From Cellvibrio sp. 79 (lineage in GTDB: Bacteria; Pseudomonadota; Gammaproteobacteria; Pseudomonadales; Cellvibrionaceae), in contig MVDH01000001.1 in assembly GCA_003056245.1 (NCBI GenBank), positions 62,001-126,000 of the forward strand: a stretch of DNA of 64,000 nucleotides. The letters are read 5' to 3'. The notes under the pieces are model-generated. The model searched no databases. It worked only from the letters and a program-made list of their open reading frames with translations, and had not been told where the DNA came from. The position numbers and the translations under genes are program-made. Positions within the stretch are counted from its first letter, which is position 1. Each line of letters begins with the position of its first letter. This document shows positions 50,124 through 60,530 of the stretch, one piece after another.

Positions 50124-50486
50124 TTTTCAAAATGATGTGTTAATGGATTTGTCGATTGGCAAAAAAATTACCAAAAGAAATTGCAGTGTTGCGCGAATAA
50201 TTATTTCATTGGTGTACTACAAGGTCATTGATGTAACACAAGTGAAATTTTCATTCGGACCATGAGTCTACGGTGCTCGAAATAAAACACCAGTCTGACT
50301 TTTCGCTTTTGCCGGTTTTTTGCGTTCGACTTTAGGAGGGAAAAAAACGCACCCGCGTGAATGAAATTTTATGTGCCACAAGAGGAGATAAGGTTCACAA
50401 TGTTCTTGGTGGTGTGCACTCTGCTTTCTTCCGAACTTCCGGTTTTTGCGAGCATCACAGACAAGAGACCTGTTAGGAGGTGTGTT

Positions 50487-50738
50487 ATGTCATCATCAAT
50501 TCATTCCACTGAGCCTTCAGTGAATTTACCCACCCGTCACGAACATCATCTTGAGGATCGCCAAACGGGTGGAGATCAGACTGATGAACTCTTTATTAAT
50601 AATCCTGATCACCCTTTAAAGGCGAAGGAGCGTGGTAATCAGGTGCAAGAGGTAGAGTATGTTGAAGGTCAGGATAATAAGCCTCGACAAAACCCTGCCG
50701 AGCACATTCCCGATGATGTAAATAGCCGGCCACGGTAG
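50487..50738 (+). CDS. Small hydrophilic hypothetical protein
   Basis: ATG 50487 with strong AGGAGG RBS; 'MSSSIHSTEPSVNLPTRHEHHLEDRQTGGDQTDELF...'. Confidence 0.65.
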   Translation: MSSSIHSTEPSVNLPTRHEHHLEDRQTGGDQTDELFINNPDHPLKAKERGNQVQEVEYVEGQDNKPRQNPAEHIPDDVNSRPR

Positions 50739-50805
50739 TGTTGGTTTAGACGCCCATGAATTGAACAGCTATGCGTGAGGCAGGCCATATCTAGGTGTGG
50801 AATGT

Positions 50806-50849
50806 TTACCAAAATGACATCCACAGAGTTATCCACAGGTTCTGTGGAT
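50806..50849. repeat. 44-bp element, copy 2: cluster of three DnaA-box-like sequences
   Basis: TTACCAAAATGACATCCACAGAGTTATCCACAGGTTCTGTGGAT; perfect TTATCCACA 50829-50837; 38/44 identical to 9950..9993. Confidence 0.7.
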
Positions 50850-51298
50850 GGTGTCTGCCATCCAGGGTTACACAAATATTTCACCTTTTTGGAGTAAAAA
50901 GAGGTGGGCACGCTATTTGCTCTTTCTTTATCAGCCCTTTTTAATCGGCGGTGGAGATTAACTCTCGATCAATGTGTGGTTGACGGGAATCTGACGCCAG
51001 AGCGTTAATTTGCTCCCGGGAGGGAAGAAACGGCATTAAATTTACGATTTTTATCGTTTACGTGGGGTTGCATTGCTTCTGTGCGCTTGCATAGATCCTT
51101 GCACCTTTGTAATCTGCGCGGCCGCCCGAAAGCCCGAATAATCCTAATGATGTGAATAACGCTTTTAGGTTCGGGCCAATTGATAGTGATCCAATCGTCA
51201 TTTTCTACCCATTGGCCGGAGCGATGGCGTAGAATGCCGCCCGCTTTTGGTAATTCGCTTGTGCGTTTTTTAATCCCTCGATTTGTTGGAGAAGCCTA

Positions 51299-53914
51299 AT
51301 GTTAAAGCTGCCTGAAACCCTGCGCGAAAATGTCCGCCTGCTGGGAGAACTTCTGGGTGAAACAATTCACGCCCATGAAGGCGAAGAGCTGTTTTCCAAG
51401 GTTGAAGGTATTCGCAAACTGGGTAAGGCAATTACCAAAGCTGAGCATGGCGATTCTGCTTCCCTGGTTACTATGCTGAGCAGCTTGAATGATCAGGATA
51501 TTCTCCCGATTGTCCGTGCGTTTAACCAATTCCTGAATCTGGCTAATATTGCTGACCAGGAATACTTCTCCAGCGCTGAGGCGGAGCGTGAAGACAGCCT
51601 GCAAACCATGATTCAGGAGTTTGCCCTGGCGCATGGTAAAGATGCGCTAACCGAAATTATCAATAAATTGCGTATTGAACTGGTTCTGACCGCGCACCCG
51701 ACCGAGGTGACCCGTCGCACCCTGATTCGCAAATATGACCAGATCGTAGATACCTTGGCGGACCGCCAGAACGGTAGCCTGCTCACCTTCGAACAAGACA
51801 AGTTGCGTGGCCGCTTGCACCGTTTGGTGGAAGAGATCTGGTCTACCGACGAAATCCGTACGACTCGCCCGACTGCTGTTGATGAGGCTAAATGGGGTTT
51901 CGCGGTAATTGAAAACAGCCTGTGGCAGGCAGTTCCCGACTTTATTCGCCATCTTGATCGTATGTGTTCCCGCCATTTGGGCGAATCTTTACCGGTGGAC
52001 ATCCGCCCCATCAAGTTTTATTCATGGATGGGGGGGGATCGTGACGGCAATCCTAATGTGACCCACAAAATCACCCGCGAAGTATTGTTGTTAGGCCGCT
52101 GGATGGCTGCCGAACTCTACTCGCGCGATATCTACAGCTTGGGTGGTGACCTGAGCATGAGCGATGCGAGCGATGAGCTGCGTGCGCTTTATCCGGACAG
52201 TGTCACTCCTTATCGTGATGCGATGTACGATTTACGTCGCCGTATCCAATCTACCCTGGAGTGGGCTGAAGCTCGCTTGCAAGGCCGTGCAGTGGAAGTA
52301 CCTGCCGACCTGATTACCAGCCGCGAAGATTTATTATCGCCATTAATGTTGTGTTTCCGCTCCCTGAATGCTGTTGGTTTGCCGCATATTGCTAATGGAC
52401 CGTTGGTCGACACTATCCGTCGTATTCACTGTTTTGGCATTAATTTGGTGCCATTGGATATCCGCCAGGACGGTGATCGTCATGTGCAGGCGATCGATGA
52501 ACTCGTTCAGTACCTTGGCTTGGGCGATTATCGTGCCTGGTCTGAAGAGGAACGTCAGGCTTTCCTGCTGGAATCATTGACCAGCAAACGCCCGTTGCTC
52601 CCAACCGTATGGCCAATGAGTGATGAAACCGCTGAAGTATTGGCAACTTGTCGTATCGTGGCGCAAGAACCGCGCGAGATTCTTTCCCATTACATTATTT
52701 CCATGGCCCAGCAACCGTCAGATGTATTGGCTGTTGCGCTGCTGCTAAAAGAATGTGGATTGACCTGGAACATGCCGATTGTTCCATTGTTTGAAACCCT
52801 GGACGACCTGGATCGTGCTCCTATCGTGATGGAGCGTTTGTGGGATCTGGAGTGGTACCAACAATATTCTGCTCATCAGCAAACAGTGATGATCGGCTAT
52901 TCGGATTCAGCCAAAGACGCCGGCAAACTCGCTGCAACCTGGGCGCAATACAAAGCGCAGGAAAAACTGGTAGCTCTGGCCGATAAGTTTGGGGTGTCGC
53001 TGGTATTGTTCCATGGTCGTGGAGGTACTGTTGGTCGCGGTGGTGGCCCGGTTGAGAAGGCAATGGCATCGCAGCCGCCCGGGTCGGTAAAAGGCCGTAT
53101 CCGCGTAACTGAACAGGGCGAAATGATTCGCTATAAATTTGGTTTGCCACGTGTAGCGTTTAGCAGCCTATCTTCTTATGTAGTAGCAACATTACGCGCA
53201 ACTATGTCGCCTAACGCTGCACCAAAAGATGAGTGGCGTGATTTGATTGAGCGAATGGGTAAAGCCAGCCTTGAGGCATACCGCAGTGTGGTACGTGGCC
53301 ACAAAGACTTCGTGCCTTACTTCCGCAACCTGACTCCGGAACAGGAATTGAGTTTGTTGGCACTGGGCAGTCGTCCGGCTAAACGTAAGTCGACGGGTGG
53401 TGTAGAAAGCTTGCGGGCAATCCCTTGGGTATTTGCCTGGACACAAGTTCGTTTGAATTTGCCTGCATGGTTGGGCACCCGCCAATCGTTTGAGTATGCG
53501 CTGGAAAACGACCCTGCGTTGCTGGAAGACATGGTTAGCAACTGGCCGTTTTTCTCCAGCTTCCTCGATCTGTTAGAAATGGTAATCGGTAAAGCTGATG
53601 GCCCTATCTGCACTTACTACGAAGAGCAATTGGTTCCTGTTGAATACCGTGGGTTGGGGCAGGAATTGCGGGGTGATCTGAAAGCATTGGAAGGCTTGAT
53701 CAATAAAATGAAAAAGCAAGACACCTTGCTGGCAGATGATCCAATGTTGCGTCAGTCGCTGGAAGTGCGTAAGCCTTATGTGGACCCGCTGAACTATTTA
53801 CAAGCGGAATTGCTCAAGCGTTATCGCAGCAGTGAAACTATTAGTCCTGATCTGGAGCGCGCCCTCAAGGTTACTATGGCAGGTATTGCAGCGGGAATGC
53901 GTAATACAGGTTGA
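51299..53914 (+). CDS. ppc: Phosphoenolpyruvate carboxylase
   Basis: 'VLTAHPTEVTRRTL', 'SWMGGDRDGNPNVT', 'MIGYSDSAKDAG', 'FHGRGGTVGRGGGP', C-terminal 'GIAAGMRNTG'. Confidence 0.98.
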   Translation: MLKLPETLRENVRLLGELLGETIHAHEGEELFSKVEGIRKLGKAITKAEHGDSASLVTMLSSLNDQDILPIVRAFNQFLNLANIADQEYFSSAEAEREDSLQTMIQEFALAHGKDALTEIINKLRIELVLTAHPTEVTRRTLIRKYDQIVDTLADRQNGSLLTFEQDKLRGRLHRLVEEIWSTDEIRTTRPTAVDEAKWGFAVIENSLWQAVPDFIRHLDRMCSRHLGESLPVDIRPIKFYSWMGGDRDGNPNVTHKITREVLLLGRWMAAELYSRDIYSLGGDLSMSDASDELRALYPDSVTPYRDAMYDLRRRIQSTLEWAEARLQGRAVEVPADLITSREDLLSPLMLCFRSLNAVGLPHIANGPLVDTIRRIHCFGINLVPLDIRQDGDRHVQAIDELVQYLGLGDYRAWSEEERQAFLLESLTSKRPLLPTVWPMSDETAEVLATCRIVAQEPREILSHYIISMAQQPSDVLAVALLLKECGLTWNMPIVPLFETLDDLDRAPIVMERLWDLEWYQQYSAHQQTVMIGYSDSAKDAGKLAATWAQYKAQEKLVALADKFGVSLVLFHGRGGTVGRGGGPVEKAMASQPPGSVKGRIRVTEQGEMIRYKFGLPRVAFSSLSSYVVATLRATMSPNAAPKDEWRDLIERMGKASLEAYRSVVRGHKDFVPYFRNLTPEQELSLLALGSRPAKRKSTGGVESLRAIPWVFAWTQVRLNLPAWLGTRQSFEYALENDPALLEDMVSNWPFFSSFLDLLEMVIGKADGPICTYYEEQLVPVEYRGLGQELRGDLKALEGLINKMKKQDTLLADDPMLRQSLEVRKPYVDPLNYLQAELLKRYRSSETISPDLERALKVTMAGIAAGMRNTG

Positions 53915-54378
53915 TTCTTGATCGCTGCTGGTGGCCAATTTGCTGCCGCCAGCAGTTGTTACTCGCTGTTTCTTTTTTACCCGTACTTAAAAATCGCTTA
54001 TCACGAATTTTTCTATAGGTCGCCGATTTCAACCGGACTGAGTTGGCAGATCTTCTTAAAAAGCCATTCGGTATATTATTTGAACTGGTTATCGCAAAAA
54101 TACTTGGCTTTAGATTGTTTTGTCGTTAAAGTTTGTCTGAATGCGCGGCTGACAGCGCAGTCATAAAAAAAATCAATAAAAAATACCACACAAATAGCTT
54201 CGCTTTCAGAGGCAACACTACACGAAGTTCACTGGACTTTACGGTCACTTATGGATGGTGCTGCATTGGATTAATCCAAGCAGCGATTAGTCAGCTTTCT
54301 CGTTTTTAATAGCGAAAAAGCATAGGGATTGATTTTTTATACCCAAAATCAACAGATCGATAGAGGTTTTGTTTTACG

Positions 54379-54843
54379 ATGAAATCGGTTACCTCATTAA
54401 CGGCGGTGTCTTCAACGCAGCGCGGATTTACGCTGGTGGAAATTCTGATTGGCGTTGCAATAGCCGGAGTTCTTGCTGCGATTGCTATCCCCGCTTACAC
54501 CACCTTCATCTACAAAAGTGATGTGCGTGCTGCGCAATCAGACCTTTTGTCTTTGAGCCTGAAACTGGAAAGTCGGTACCAGCGCACCCTTGCCTACCCC
54601 ATTTTGGCTGATGATAAAAAAGATAATACCGATGGGATTAAAGAAAAATTGGAAGGTTGGAGCCCAAATTCCAATTCCAGGGATTTCAATTTCAAGTTTG
54701 AGGAAAATACTGAATCGACTTACAAGATAACTGCTGAAGGCAAAGCCGGCAGCCGTCAAAAGGATTGCAAGATTAGCCTTACCCATAACAACGAACGTAC
54801 TACGTCTAATTGCAAATATCTCGATGATGGAAAGTGGTTATGA
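54379..54843 (+). CDS. Type IV pilin-like protein, PilE-like
   Basis: 'QRGFTLVEILIGVAIAGVLAAIAIPAYTTFIYKSDVRAAQSDL' prepilin signature; C-terminal Cys pair. Confidence 0.92.
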   Translation: MKSVTSLTAVSSTQRGFTLVEILIGVAIAGVLAAIAIPAYTTFIYKSDVRAAQSDLLSLSLKLESRYQRTLAYPILADDKKDNTDGIKEKLEGWSPNSNSRDFNFKFEENTESTYKITAEGKAGSRQKDCKISLTHNNERTTSNCKYLDDGKWL

Positions 54844-55319
54844 AACAACACGGTCTGACATTGGTTGAGATGATGATTGTAGTGGTAATCCTCGGCATCC
54901 TGGCTGCTGCGGCATCTCCGCTTACCACAAGGTGGGTTGATAATGCCAAATTGAACGAAGGTGCCGCTGCCCTGGATGAGGCTATCGGCCGCGCAAAAGC
55001 AGCTGCAATGCGCAACACGGCGAGAATTAATAGTAGCGATCAGGCTGCCAGCCGGTTGTGCTTTTCCGCAGAAAAAATAAAGCTGGTTGTTCCTGCAAAC
55101 GCAACGGACCCCCTTACGTGTGACCTTACCCCGGTGTGGAGTGTGACCTTGTCGGACAGGGTAAAGATAAAAGTTGATGATGCTAATTGGCAGTGCAGCT
55201 GCTTTAACAACCGCGGCTTGATTACCAATCCCAAACCCGCTGTTTGCGATACTTGCAGCAGCAGCCTTATGTTCACATTTACGACTGGAGACCACAGTGA
55301 AGATCGAAGCTTCCACTAA
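54840..55319 (+). CDS. Minor pilin, FimT/GspH-like
   Basis: 'MKQHGLTLVEMMIVVVILGILAAAASPLT'; ATGA overlap with the previous stop. Confidence 0.88.
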   Translation: MKQHGLTLVEMMIVVVILGILAAAASPLTTRWVDNAKLNEGAAALDEAIGRAKAAAMRNTARINSSDQAASRLCFSAEKIKLVVPANATDPLTCDLTPVWSVTLSDRVKIKVDDANWQCSCFNNRGLITNPKPAVCDTCSSSLMFTFTTGDHSEDRSFH

Positions 55320-55773
55320 GCCTTCCCAGCCCAATTCGCCAGCTAGGTTCAAGCAGCTTGGCGGCATGATGATTGAATCGCTTATCGGCCTGCTCATATT
55401 AAGCGTGGTTGGTGGTGGCGTTATGCACGCATCGGCACGTATGTCCAAAATCCAGCAGCAGCAGACCGTAGACAACATTGCGGTAAATCAAATGCGCACT
55501 TTGTTAATGACTCGCACCTCGCCTACAGGGGCGGATTTGTGTGCTAATACCGGTGGACAAAGTCTGACGCTTCCCGGTGAGACTGTACCTGTTGCGATGT
55601 CGGTAAAGGGATGTGGCAATGCCAATTTCACTATCAATAATGTGCAGACTGGTGGCGCTACGCTCCCTGCCCAGCCAATTGCCAGCGTCCGTCCGGTAGT
55701 GTTGGAAATTGGCAGCGATACCAAAATGGTTCGTATCGGCGGTTCCGAGGTAAAAAGCATTGCGACTCCATAA
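55297..55773 (+). CDS. Minor pilin, PilV-like
   Basis: 'LGGMMIESLIGLLILSVVGGGVMHASARMSKIQQQQ'; GTG start, overlaps the preceding gene. Confidence 0.82.
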   Translation: MKIEASTKPSQPNSPARFKQLGGMMIESLIGLLILSVVGGGVMHASARMSKIQQQQTVDNIAVNQMRTLLMTRTSPTGADLCANTGGQSLTLPGETVPVAMSVKGCGNANFTINNVQTGGATLPAQPIASVRPVVLEIGSDTKMVRIGGSEVKSIATP

Positions 55774-56437
55774 CCTTCCTATTAACAGGCAACTGGGGGC
55801 CTCACTAATCAGCTTGATGGTGGGCGTGGTGCTAGCGATGATTGGTATCCTTGCCGCCATTAACCTCTATGAGAATATGATTCGCACCTCCATGCAGACA
55901 CGGAGCGATGCAGCACAAGATGGCCAGATTGCGTCATCAATGCTGACGTTGCAGTTGGAGTTGCAGAGTGCCGGTTTCGGTATTACCAAAGATCCCGCCA
56001 AGCAGCACATTGTTCGAACCGCTGATGGTACTTCACTCTACTGGCGCTACAAGACCAACGATTTTCAATGCAAAGGTTTTCGTATTGTCACCTCTGCTGA
56101 TAATACGCGCCGCGAGTTGCAGCTTCTCAAGCTGAAAGCTGGCTGTAACGATACGGCGATAATTACGACATTCGACTGGAGTCAGGCTGGTGTAGAAGTA
56201 ACTACCCTGGCGGAGTTTCGTAAATCTGACCCTGCTGTATCGGATATACCGGTGATAACCATCGCGCCAATAGCTACCCAGTCTTGTTTTCCCTATGGTA
56301 TGGGCACGAAGGCTAATCATCCGTTGGTCACCATTACCGCCGATAACGCGGCTATTACGGCAGCCAAAAAACTCGATGCTGCTGCGGTGGGACCGAATGC
56401 TCCCTATCGTTACGATATTTGTTTACCCAACCTTTAA
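55760..56437 (+). CDS. Minor pilin, PilW-like
   Basis: 'RQLGASLISLMVGVVLAMIGILAAINLYENMIRTSMQTRSDAAQDGQIASSMLTLQLELQSAGFGI'; TTG start, overlaps the preceding gene. Confidence 0.82.
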   Translation: MRLHNLPINRQLGASLISLMVGVVLAMIGILAAINLYENMIRTSMQTRSDAAQDGQIASSMLTLQLELQSAGFGITKDPAKQHIVRTADGTSLYWRYKTNDFQCKGFRIVTSADNTRRELQLLKLKAGCNDTAIITTFDWSQAGVEVTTLAEFRKSDPAVSDIPVITIAPIATQSCFPYGMGTKANHPLVTITADNAAITAAKKLDAAAVGPNAPYRYDICLPNL

Positions 56438-56460
56438 TCATCACATATCGAGCAAACGCT

Positions 56461-58632
56461 ATGAAATCGCTTAAAGCTGCAATAGGGATTGGTGTCCGTC
56501 GCGCAAGCCAACGCAAGCAAACCGGTGTGGCCACTATTCTGGTTATTTTAATGGTCGGCGTAGGTCTTGTTGCGGTCTCGGTGGGTACGCTGCACAGTAT
56601 GCGTAATACCCAGGAGCGCCAGTTGGCTGCCCATGCACAGGTAAACGCACAAGCAGGGGCTTGGGCTGCCGTAGAAGCGGTGCGCCAATTCCTGGGAAAA
56701 TTGACGGCGGATCAGTTGGCTGGTCTTGCGACAGGTAACAGTAACTCCTGGAATATTACAGGGGCAGATGGTTTAACCCAGACTGCAATTGTCAGGGATA
56801 TAGTTCCACCTGCCGGAACAGAAAAAGCCTACAAGATAAAGGCGGAAATTGGTGCGGTGGCTGCTGCAGGACAATCGTCATCCACTATAGAAGTTGTGTA
56901 TGAAGTAACACCGGGTGCGGCGCCTGCAAACTACAACATTAATGGTTTTCTGGATTTCTATAACGACCTCAATATGTCGGGCGGTATTGAGTTAAAGAGC
57001 ACCGAGGATCAGCGAATCAAAGGTCTGGATTTTAACGTCGATGGCGACTTTATCGCCGGTGGGACCGGAGTGATGGGCGATGGCATTAGAAATATTTCGG
57101 TCACTGGAAATATCTCCGTAGGCTCTGATATCAAAGCCAAACTGTTGAAAGGGCGCAATGTAAGCCTGACTGGTGGTTCTATGGCAGAGAAAATTGAAGC
57201 CTGGGGGATTCCGTTTGGTGAAACTGGTAGCAAGGGGAGTGAAACCTCTTCCCTTGGCGGTGATACCTGCTGCGGTGTTGTCCGCTTGGGTAGTTGGGAT
57301 TCCAAGGTAATGCCGGAAGTGCGAGCTAATGGTGAAGTCTATGGTAAGGGGTCAGGAGCTAAAACTATTCATGCCAGAAAAACTGTCGACTTGAATAGTG
57401 ACGGTGGTTATGAATCGGTAAATTCCCTGGTGGATATTCTTGTAAAGCAGATCAAGACTGTGCCGAGTGGCAAAACGCTCGATATCCATGCTGCAGGAAA
57501 TGTCACTTTGTCAGGGACTAAGGTAACCAGCGTTAAAGCCGGCGGCAATGTAAATTGCTCTGATAAAAACATTGAATTTTTGATCACTGCCGCAGGTAGC
57601 ATTACAAACTGTAAACTGGCGGCAGGCAGTTCGGCTCCAACTCCTGTGGCATTGCCAACGATTCCCGAGGTTTCAAGGGTGGAGCTAAAGCGACCAACGG
57701 TGGATTCCTGGAAATTAAAAGACGCTGCCAATTACGCTTTTGAACTTGTTGATGGCAAGGTTCAGGTGACTGTTAAAAATATCAACGGCCTGGACGATGG
57801 AATTTATTACATTGGTACTTATGCACCGGAACACCGGCGTGAATATCTATGCAAGGGTGTGAAAGCAACCAATAAAACACAATGTGACGAAACAATAACT
57901 GCAAAAGTAAGTGCATTTCCGTTTTGCACCAATGGCGATGATTACAACTATTGTTTTGCCTTTGATCATACTGCTAAAAAAATGACAATGCGCGGTACAA
58001 CTGGCAATTATGCATTGCCGCCTGGCGTGATCTGGTTTAACGGCGATCTGGTATTAGAGACCGGCCCTTACTTCAATACATTTGTTGCGACAAAAAACAT
58101 CACCAGCAGTGGTGATTTGGTGACCTACGCACTCAACTATGCGGCCGCCTATGACAATAAAAACCCACCATCCAACGCTGTATGTAAAAATCAGTACAAA
58201 TTGCCAATTGTTGATGCATATAAAGGTCGGTACCCTAAAAATTATTGTTCAGCTGACGGTACCTACACGCCGAATGCGTTGGGCAACATTGCGTTGATTG
58301 CGGGTGGTTATGATCCTGCTGATAATCCGGATCTGACAAAACCGACTAAATACTCAGGCGGCATGATTAATTTGACTGCTAAAAATGAAATTTTTGGAAC
58401 TCTTGTTGCCGGTGATCTATTAAAGACATCAGGTGATACCACAGTTCATGGTTATGTATCAGCGGCAGGATTGCAGTTAATCGATTCTGCTACCAACGTT
58501 GTGAGTGCAAAAACAACCATCGACCTTACCAATCTTCCGAGCACTTACAAGCCTAACGAGATTCCTAACATGGGCGGCGGCGGCACTGGTACCACTGCTG
58601 AATCCAAAGTGCTTTGGACCCGTTATCTGTAA
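56461..58632 (+). CDS. Large PilX-like minor pilin component with C-terminal beta-rich extension
   Basis: N-terminal 'KQTGVATILVILMVGVGLVAVSVGTLHSMRNTQERQLAAHAQVNAQAGAWAAVEAVRQFL' PilX/GspK-like; ~720 aa, with a G/V/N/T-rich middle and C-terminal half. Confidence 0.8.
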   Translation: MKSLKAAIGIGVRRASQRKQTGVATILVILMVGVGLVAVSVGTLHSMRNTQERQLAAHAQVNAQAGAWAAVEAVRQFLGKLTADQLAGLATGNSNSWNITGADGLTQTAIVRDIVPPAGTEKAYKIKAEIGAVAAAGQSSSTIEVVYEVTPGAAPANYNINGFLDFYNDLNMSGGIELKSTEDQRIKGLDFNVDGDFIAGGTGVMGDGIRNISVTGNISVGSDIKAKLLKGRNVSLTGGSMAEKIEAWGIPFGETGSKGSETSSLGGDTCCGVVRLGSWDSKVMPEVRANGEVYGKGSGAKTIHARKTVDLNSDGGYESVNSLVDILVKQIKTVPSGKTLDIHAAGNVTLSGTKVTSVKAGGNVNCSDKNIEFLITAAGSITNCKLAAGSSAPTPVALPTIPEVSRVELKRPTVDSWKLKDAANYAFELVDGKVQVTVKNINGLDDGIYYIGTYAPEHRREYLCKGVKATNKTQCDETITAKVSAFPFCTNGDDYNYCFAFDHTAKKMTMRGTTGNYALPPGVIWFNGDLVLETGPYFNTFVATKNITSSGDLVTYALNYAAAYDNKNPPSNAVCKNQYKLPIVDAYKGRYPKNYCSADGTYTPNALGNIALIAGGYDPADNPDLTKPTKYSGGMINLTAKNEIFGTLVAGDLLKTSGDTTVHGYVSAAGLQLIDSATNVVSAKTTIDLTNLPSTYKPNEIPNMGGGGTGTTAESKVLWTRYL

Positions 58633-58651
58633 ATAACGTCTTGTTCTACAT

Positions 58652-58690
58652 AAAACGCAAATTGATTCGCCAATCAATTTGCGTTTTTTT
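58652..58690 (+). terminator. Rho-independent terminator of the pilin operon
   Basis: AAAACGCAAATTGATT cgcc AATCAATTTGCGTTTT + T-run; perfect 16-bp stem. Confidence 0.9.
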
Positions 58691-58891
58691 ATTTAAGTTT
58701 CCCGCGCAAATTGTCGTCCTGAATTCCTGTATTTACAGCGAGTTAACGTTGAGTAATTTCACTCAACGGAGGGCTTTTGACACCTCCATAAACCCCGTCT
58801 ATACCTAGAGAACCCTCCTGAGAGCAAATTTCGCAGGGATTTCTACACAACTAACCTGTGTTTTTGCGTTTGATATTGACGGAATAAGCCA

Positions 58892-60145
58892 ATGAATAAT
58901 CGTTATTCCAGCGGGATTTCGCCCGCTTCCTATTCATCCCAAACAACTGCCGGAAACGTATCTGCACTGGGCGTTAGTGTTGCTATCGGTGCGCTCGGCT
59001 TGATTGCTCTTGGGGTAATTGTCAGCGGCTCGCTTTCAATTGTTTGGAAACTGGTGCTGGCCCTGGTGGTAATAGGCGCTGCAATTTTTACCTGGTTACA
59101 AGCGTCCACTGCAATAAAGCGTGCGGAGCTATTACAGGCTGAATTGGCTCAATCACAACTTTCCCAGCAACTTGCCAACACATACAAAACATTGCTGGAA
59201 AATTACCAGCAACTACTAAAAGATCTTTTGCCAACATGGCAGCGCCAAACTGAATTGGCACGTCATCAACTGGAATCCAGCATCACCGAATTGGTGGGGC
59301 GCTTTTCAGAAATCCATCAGCGTTTACAGGCTGCTGTTGCCAGTTCATCCACCACGGCGAGCAGTATGAAAGGTGATACCGGTTTAGGCGGTGTTATTCA
59401 ATTTGCAAATTCCGAACTTGGGCAAATTACCCAAACACTTCGCGCCGCTATGGAGCAGCGCGACGATTTGCTCACCGAAATTTCTGGCTTGTCAAAAATT
59501 ACTGTTGAGCTCAGCGGAATGAGTGCGGAGGTTGCAGGTATTGCATCGCAAACGAATTTGCTAGCGCTCAATGCTGCAATCGAAGCTGCGCGTGCCGGCG
59601 AATATGGTCGCGGTTTTGCCGTAGTTGCGGATGAGGTTCGCACCTTATCCACCCGTTCAGGAGAAACCGGTGCGCGCATCGGTAAACGTATTGAGCAAGT
59701 TAATTCCGCCTTGCAAACCACTCTGGATAGAACCACCGAATATGCCGCGCAAGATAGTAATCGCCTGAGCAAATCTGAAGGTTCTATCGCCCAGGTGCTC
59801 GAACAATTCCAACATTCAAGCGAAAGTATTTTGCAATCCGCACATATTCTTGAACAGGAAAGTGCAGCGGTGCAATCCAGTGTTGAAGAAGTATTGGTGA
59901 ATTTACAATTTCAGGATCGCGTAAGCCAGATCTTGAGTCACGTCACTGATGATATGGAAAAACTGGTAGGCGCGCTCGCTGATCAGGAAACACGTTTGCG
60001 CCATGGCGAATCGGTGACGCCTATTGATATTCAGGAATGGCTGCGTTCCATACAAAAAACTTATACCACGCTTGAGCAAGTTGATGTGCACCGCGGATCG
60101 CATCATTCCAAAACGCCGAGCAATTCTGAAATTACGTTCTTTTAG
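58892..60145 (+). CDS. Methyl-accepting chemotaxis protein without an obvious periplasmic sensor domain
   Basis: Two adjacent TM segments near the N-terminus, MCP core '[51 protein letters not shown]'. Confidence 0.9.
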   Translation: MNNRYSSGISPASYSSQTTAGNVSALGVSVAIGALGLIALGVIVSGSLSIVWKLVLALVVIGAAIFTWLQASTAIKRAELLQAELAQSQLSQQLANTYKTLLENYQQLLKDLLPTWQRQTELARHQLESSITELVGRFSEIHQRLQAAVASSSTTASSMKGDTGLGGVIQFANSELGQITQTLRAAMEQRDDLLTEISGLSKITVELSGMSAEVAGIASQTNLLALNAAIEAARAGEYGRGFAVVADEVRTLSTRSGETGARIGKRIEQVNSALQTTLDRTTEYAAQDSNRLSKSEGSIAQVLEQFQHSSESILQSAHILEQESAAVQSSVEEVLVNLQFQDRVSQILSHVTDDMEKLVGALADQETRLRHGESVTPIDIQEWLRSIQKTYTTLEQVDVHRGSHHSKTPSNSEITFF

Positions 60146-60154
60146 GAGTAGTGA

Positions 60155-60517
60155 ATGTCTAAAGTTATTTTGGTTGTTGATGATTCAGCCAGTGTGCGCC
60201 AGGTTGTGGGAATTGCATTGCGCGGCGCCGGGTATACCGTAGTAGAGGCAAGCGATGGCAAAGATGCATTAACAAAATTGGATGGACAAAAAATCAATCT
60301 GGTTATTTCGGATGTGAACATGCCCAATATGGACGGCATCAGTTTTTTAAAAGAAATGAAACAAAAAGCCAATTACAAATTTACCCCCGTAATTATGCTC
60401 ACGACCGAAGGTGCGGAAGAGAAAAAGCGCGAAGGGCAGGCCGCTGGCGCTAAAGCCTGGATTGTAAAACCATTTCGCCCCGAGCAAATGCTCCAGGCTG
60501 TTTCCATGCTGATCTAA
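60155..60517 (+). CDS. CheY-like response regulator
   Basis: 'ILVVDDSASVRQVVGIALRGAGYTVVEASDG...LVISDVNMPNMDGISFLKEMK'. Confidence 0.95.
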   Translation: MSKVILVVDDSASVRQVVGIALRGAGYTVVEASDGKDALTKLDGQKINLVISDVNMPNMDGISFLKEMKQKANYKFTPVIMLTTEGAEEKKREGQAAGAKAWIVKPFRPEQMLQAVSMLI

Positions 60518-60530
60518 AGGCTGCACTGCT

